From positions 1-34,590 of the forward strand of contig NZNW01000052.1 in NCBI GenBank assembly GCA_002695065.1: 34,590 nt of DNA, read 5' to 3'. A program made the position numbers and the translations under genes. Origin of the DNA: Salinicola sp. (lineage in GTDB: Bacteria > Pseudomonadota > Gammaproteobacteria > Pseudomonadales > Halomonadaceae). The notes beneath the pieces are model-generated. The model had not been told where the DNA came from, did not search any database, and saw only the letters and a list, made by a program, of their open reading frames with translations. Below, one piece after another: positions 34,193 to 34,590 of this stretch (positions are counted from its first letter, which is position 1; each line of letters begins with the position of its first letter).

Positions 34193-34268
34193 GGGTGGTT
34201 AGCTCAGCTGGGAGAGCACCAGCCTTACAAGCTGGGGGTCACAGGTTCGAACCCTGTACCACCCACCA
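34193..34268 (+). tRNA. tRNA-Val (anticodon TAC)
   Basis: 76 nt with encoded CCA. The acceptor GGGTGGT pairs with ACCACCC. The anticodon arm is CCAGC-CTTACAA-GCTGG, giving TAC. The T-arm contains GGTTCGAACC. The first of three tRNAs behind one promoter. Confidence 0.97.
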
Positions 34269-34322
34269 CTGCGTTTTCGTAGTGCTCGGGTTCACGTGTT
34301 GCAAGTCGCAGTTGGAAAATGC

Positions 34323-34399
34323 GGACCGGTAGTTCAGTTGGTTAGAATGCCGGCCTGTCACGCCGGAGGTCGCGGGTTCGAGTCCCGTCCGGTCCGCCA
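34323..34399 (+). tRNA. tRNA-Asp (anticodon GTC), copy 1
   Basis: 77 nt with encoded CCA. Acceptor GGACCGG/CCGGTCC with G as discriminator, anticodon arm CCGGC-CTGTCAC-GCCGG. It lies 54 nt after tRNA-Val. Confidence 0.97.
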
Positions 34400-34503
34400 T
34401 TTCCGTCGACATCGGCATGCCGCAAGGTTTGCAGTGTCACCCGCTAGTCGCGTAGTTGGTATCGTTGGTCTGCGTTTCGACTCATACCCCCGATGCATCG
34501 AGT

Positions 34504-34580
34504 GGACCGGTAGTTCAGCTGGTTAGAATGCCGGCCTGTCACGCCGGAGGTCGCGGGTTCGAGTCCCGTCCGGTCCGCCA
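34504..34580 (+). tRNA. tRNA-Asp (anticodon GTC), copy 2
   Basis: 77 nt, identical to copy 1 except C instead of T at 34519 (34338 in copy 1), in the D-arm region. The 104-nt spacer between copies shows no gene. A recent tandem duplication, with possibly more copies beyond the window end. Confidence 0.97.
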
Positions 34581-34590
34581 TCGACGTCTA

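Noticed and set aside
34296-34526. 76-codon plus-strand frame across the tRNA-Asp genes
   Set aside because: Runs through two tRNAs; not a protein gene.

Overview
This window is chromosomal DNA of high GC content, and every gene in it looks gammaproteobacterial. The combination of features (a Pseudomonas-style tri-domain fruB with fruK and fruA under a Cra/FruR repressor, BaeSR, the rpsU-dnaG-rpoD cluster next to tsaD, plsY and folB, TtcA, and an acetate-type DUF4212/sodium symporter locus) points to a halophilic gammaproteobacterium such as a Halomonadaceae member. The genus is an inference. I see no insertion sequence, prophage or CRISPR array.

Layout. 1-614: the 3' end of a SulP anion transporter gene, broken by an in-frame TGA. 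691-3089 (minus): a PhoD-like phosphatase gene overlapping a GNAT acetyltransferase gene by 4 bases. 3143-10067: the fructose locus, with cra (minus) divergent from fruB-fruK-fruA (plus) and a good Cra operator candidate between them. 10138-10674: a macro-domain ADP-ribosyl hydrolase. 10746-12989 (minus): the baeS-baeR envelope-stress pair. 13157-14040 (minus): folB-folK. 14201-14857 (plus): plsY. 14893-15933 (minus): tsaD. 16210-20712 (plus): rpsU-dnaG-rpoD.

21130-31089 is the most distinctive part. On the minus strand lie DUF4212 (symporter small subunit), a VC_2705-type sodium:solute symporter, a strong hairpin, an unrecognised 171-aa membrane protein, and a 1322-aa symporter/PAS/histidine-kinase/receiver hybrid resembling CrbS/MxtR. 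Divergent from these, across a 783-nt regulatory gap, are a cNMP/CBS/DUF294 nucleotidyltransferase-like protein and a DEDDh exonuclease. CrbS-type systems are known to control acetate use, so I read this as a short-chain-acid sensing and uptake locus. The roles of the DUF294-exonuclease pair and the small membrane protein are unexplained.

31177-34580: ttcA (plus) with a strong terminator; an isolated hpxO-type urate hydroxylase (minus) behind overlapping palindromes; an alpha/beta hydrolase (plus); and a tRNA-Val / tRNA-Asp / tRNA-Asp cluster behind a near-consensus sigma-70 promoter.

The window is largely ordinary core genome. The items most worth a second look are the sensor/symporter/DUF294/exonuclease locus and its regulatory DNA, the nonsense codon in the SulP gene, the perfect inverted repeat that forms the 3' end of tsaD, the dyads and sigma-E-like motif downstream of rpoD, the repeat upstream of baeS, and the palindromes upstream of hpxO.
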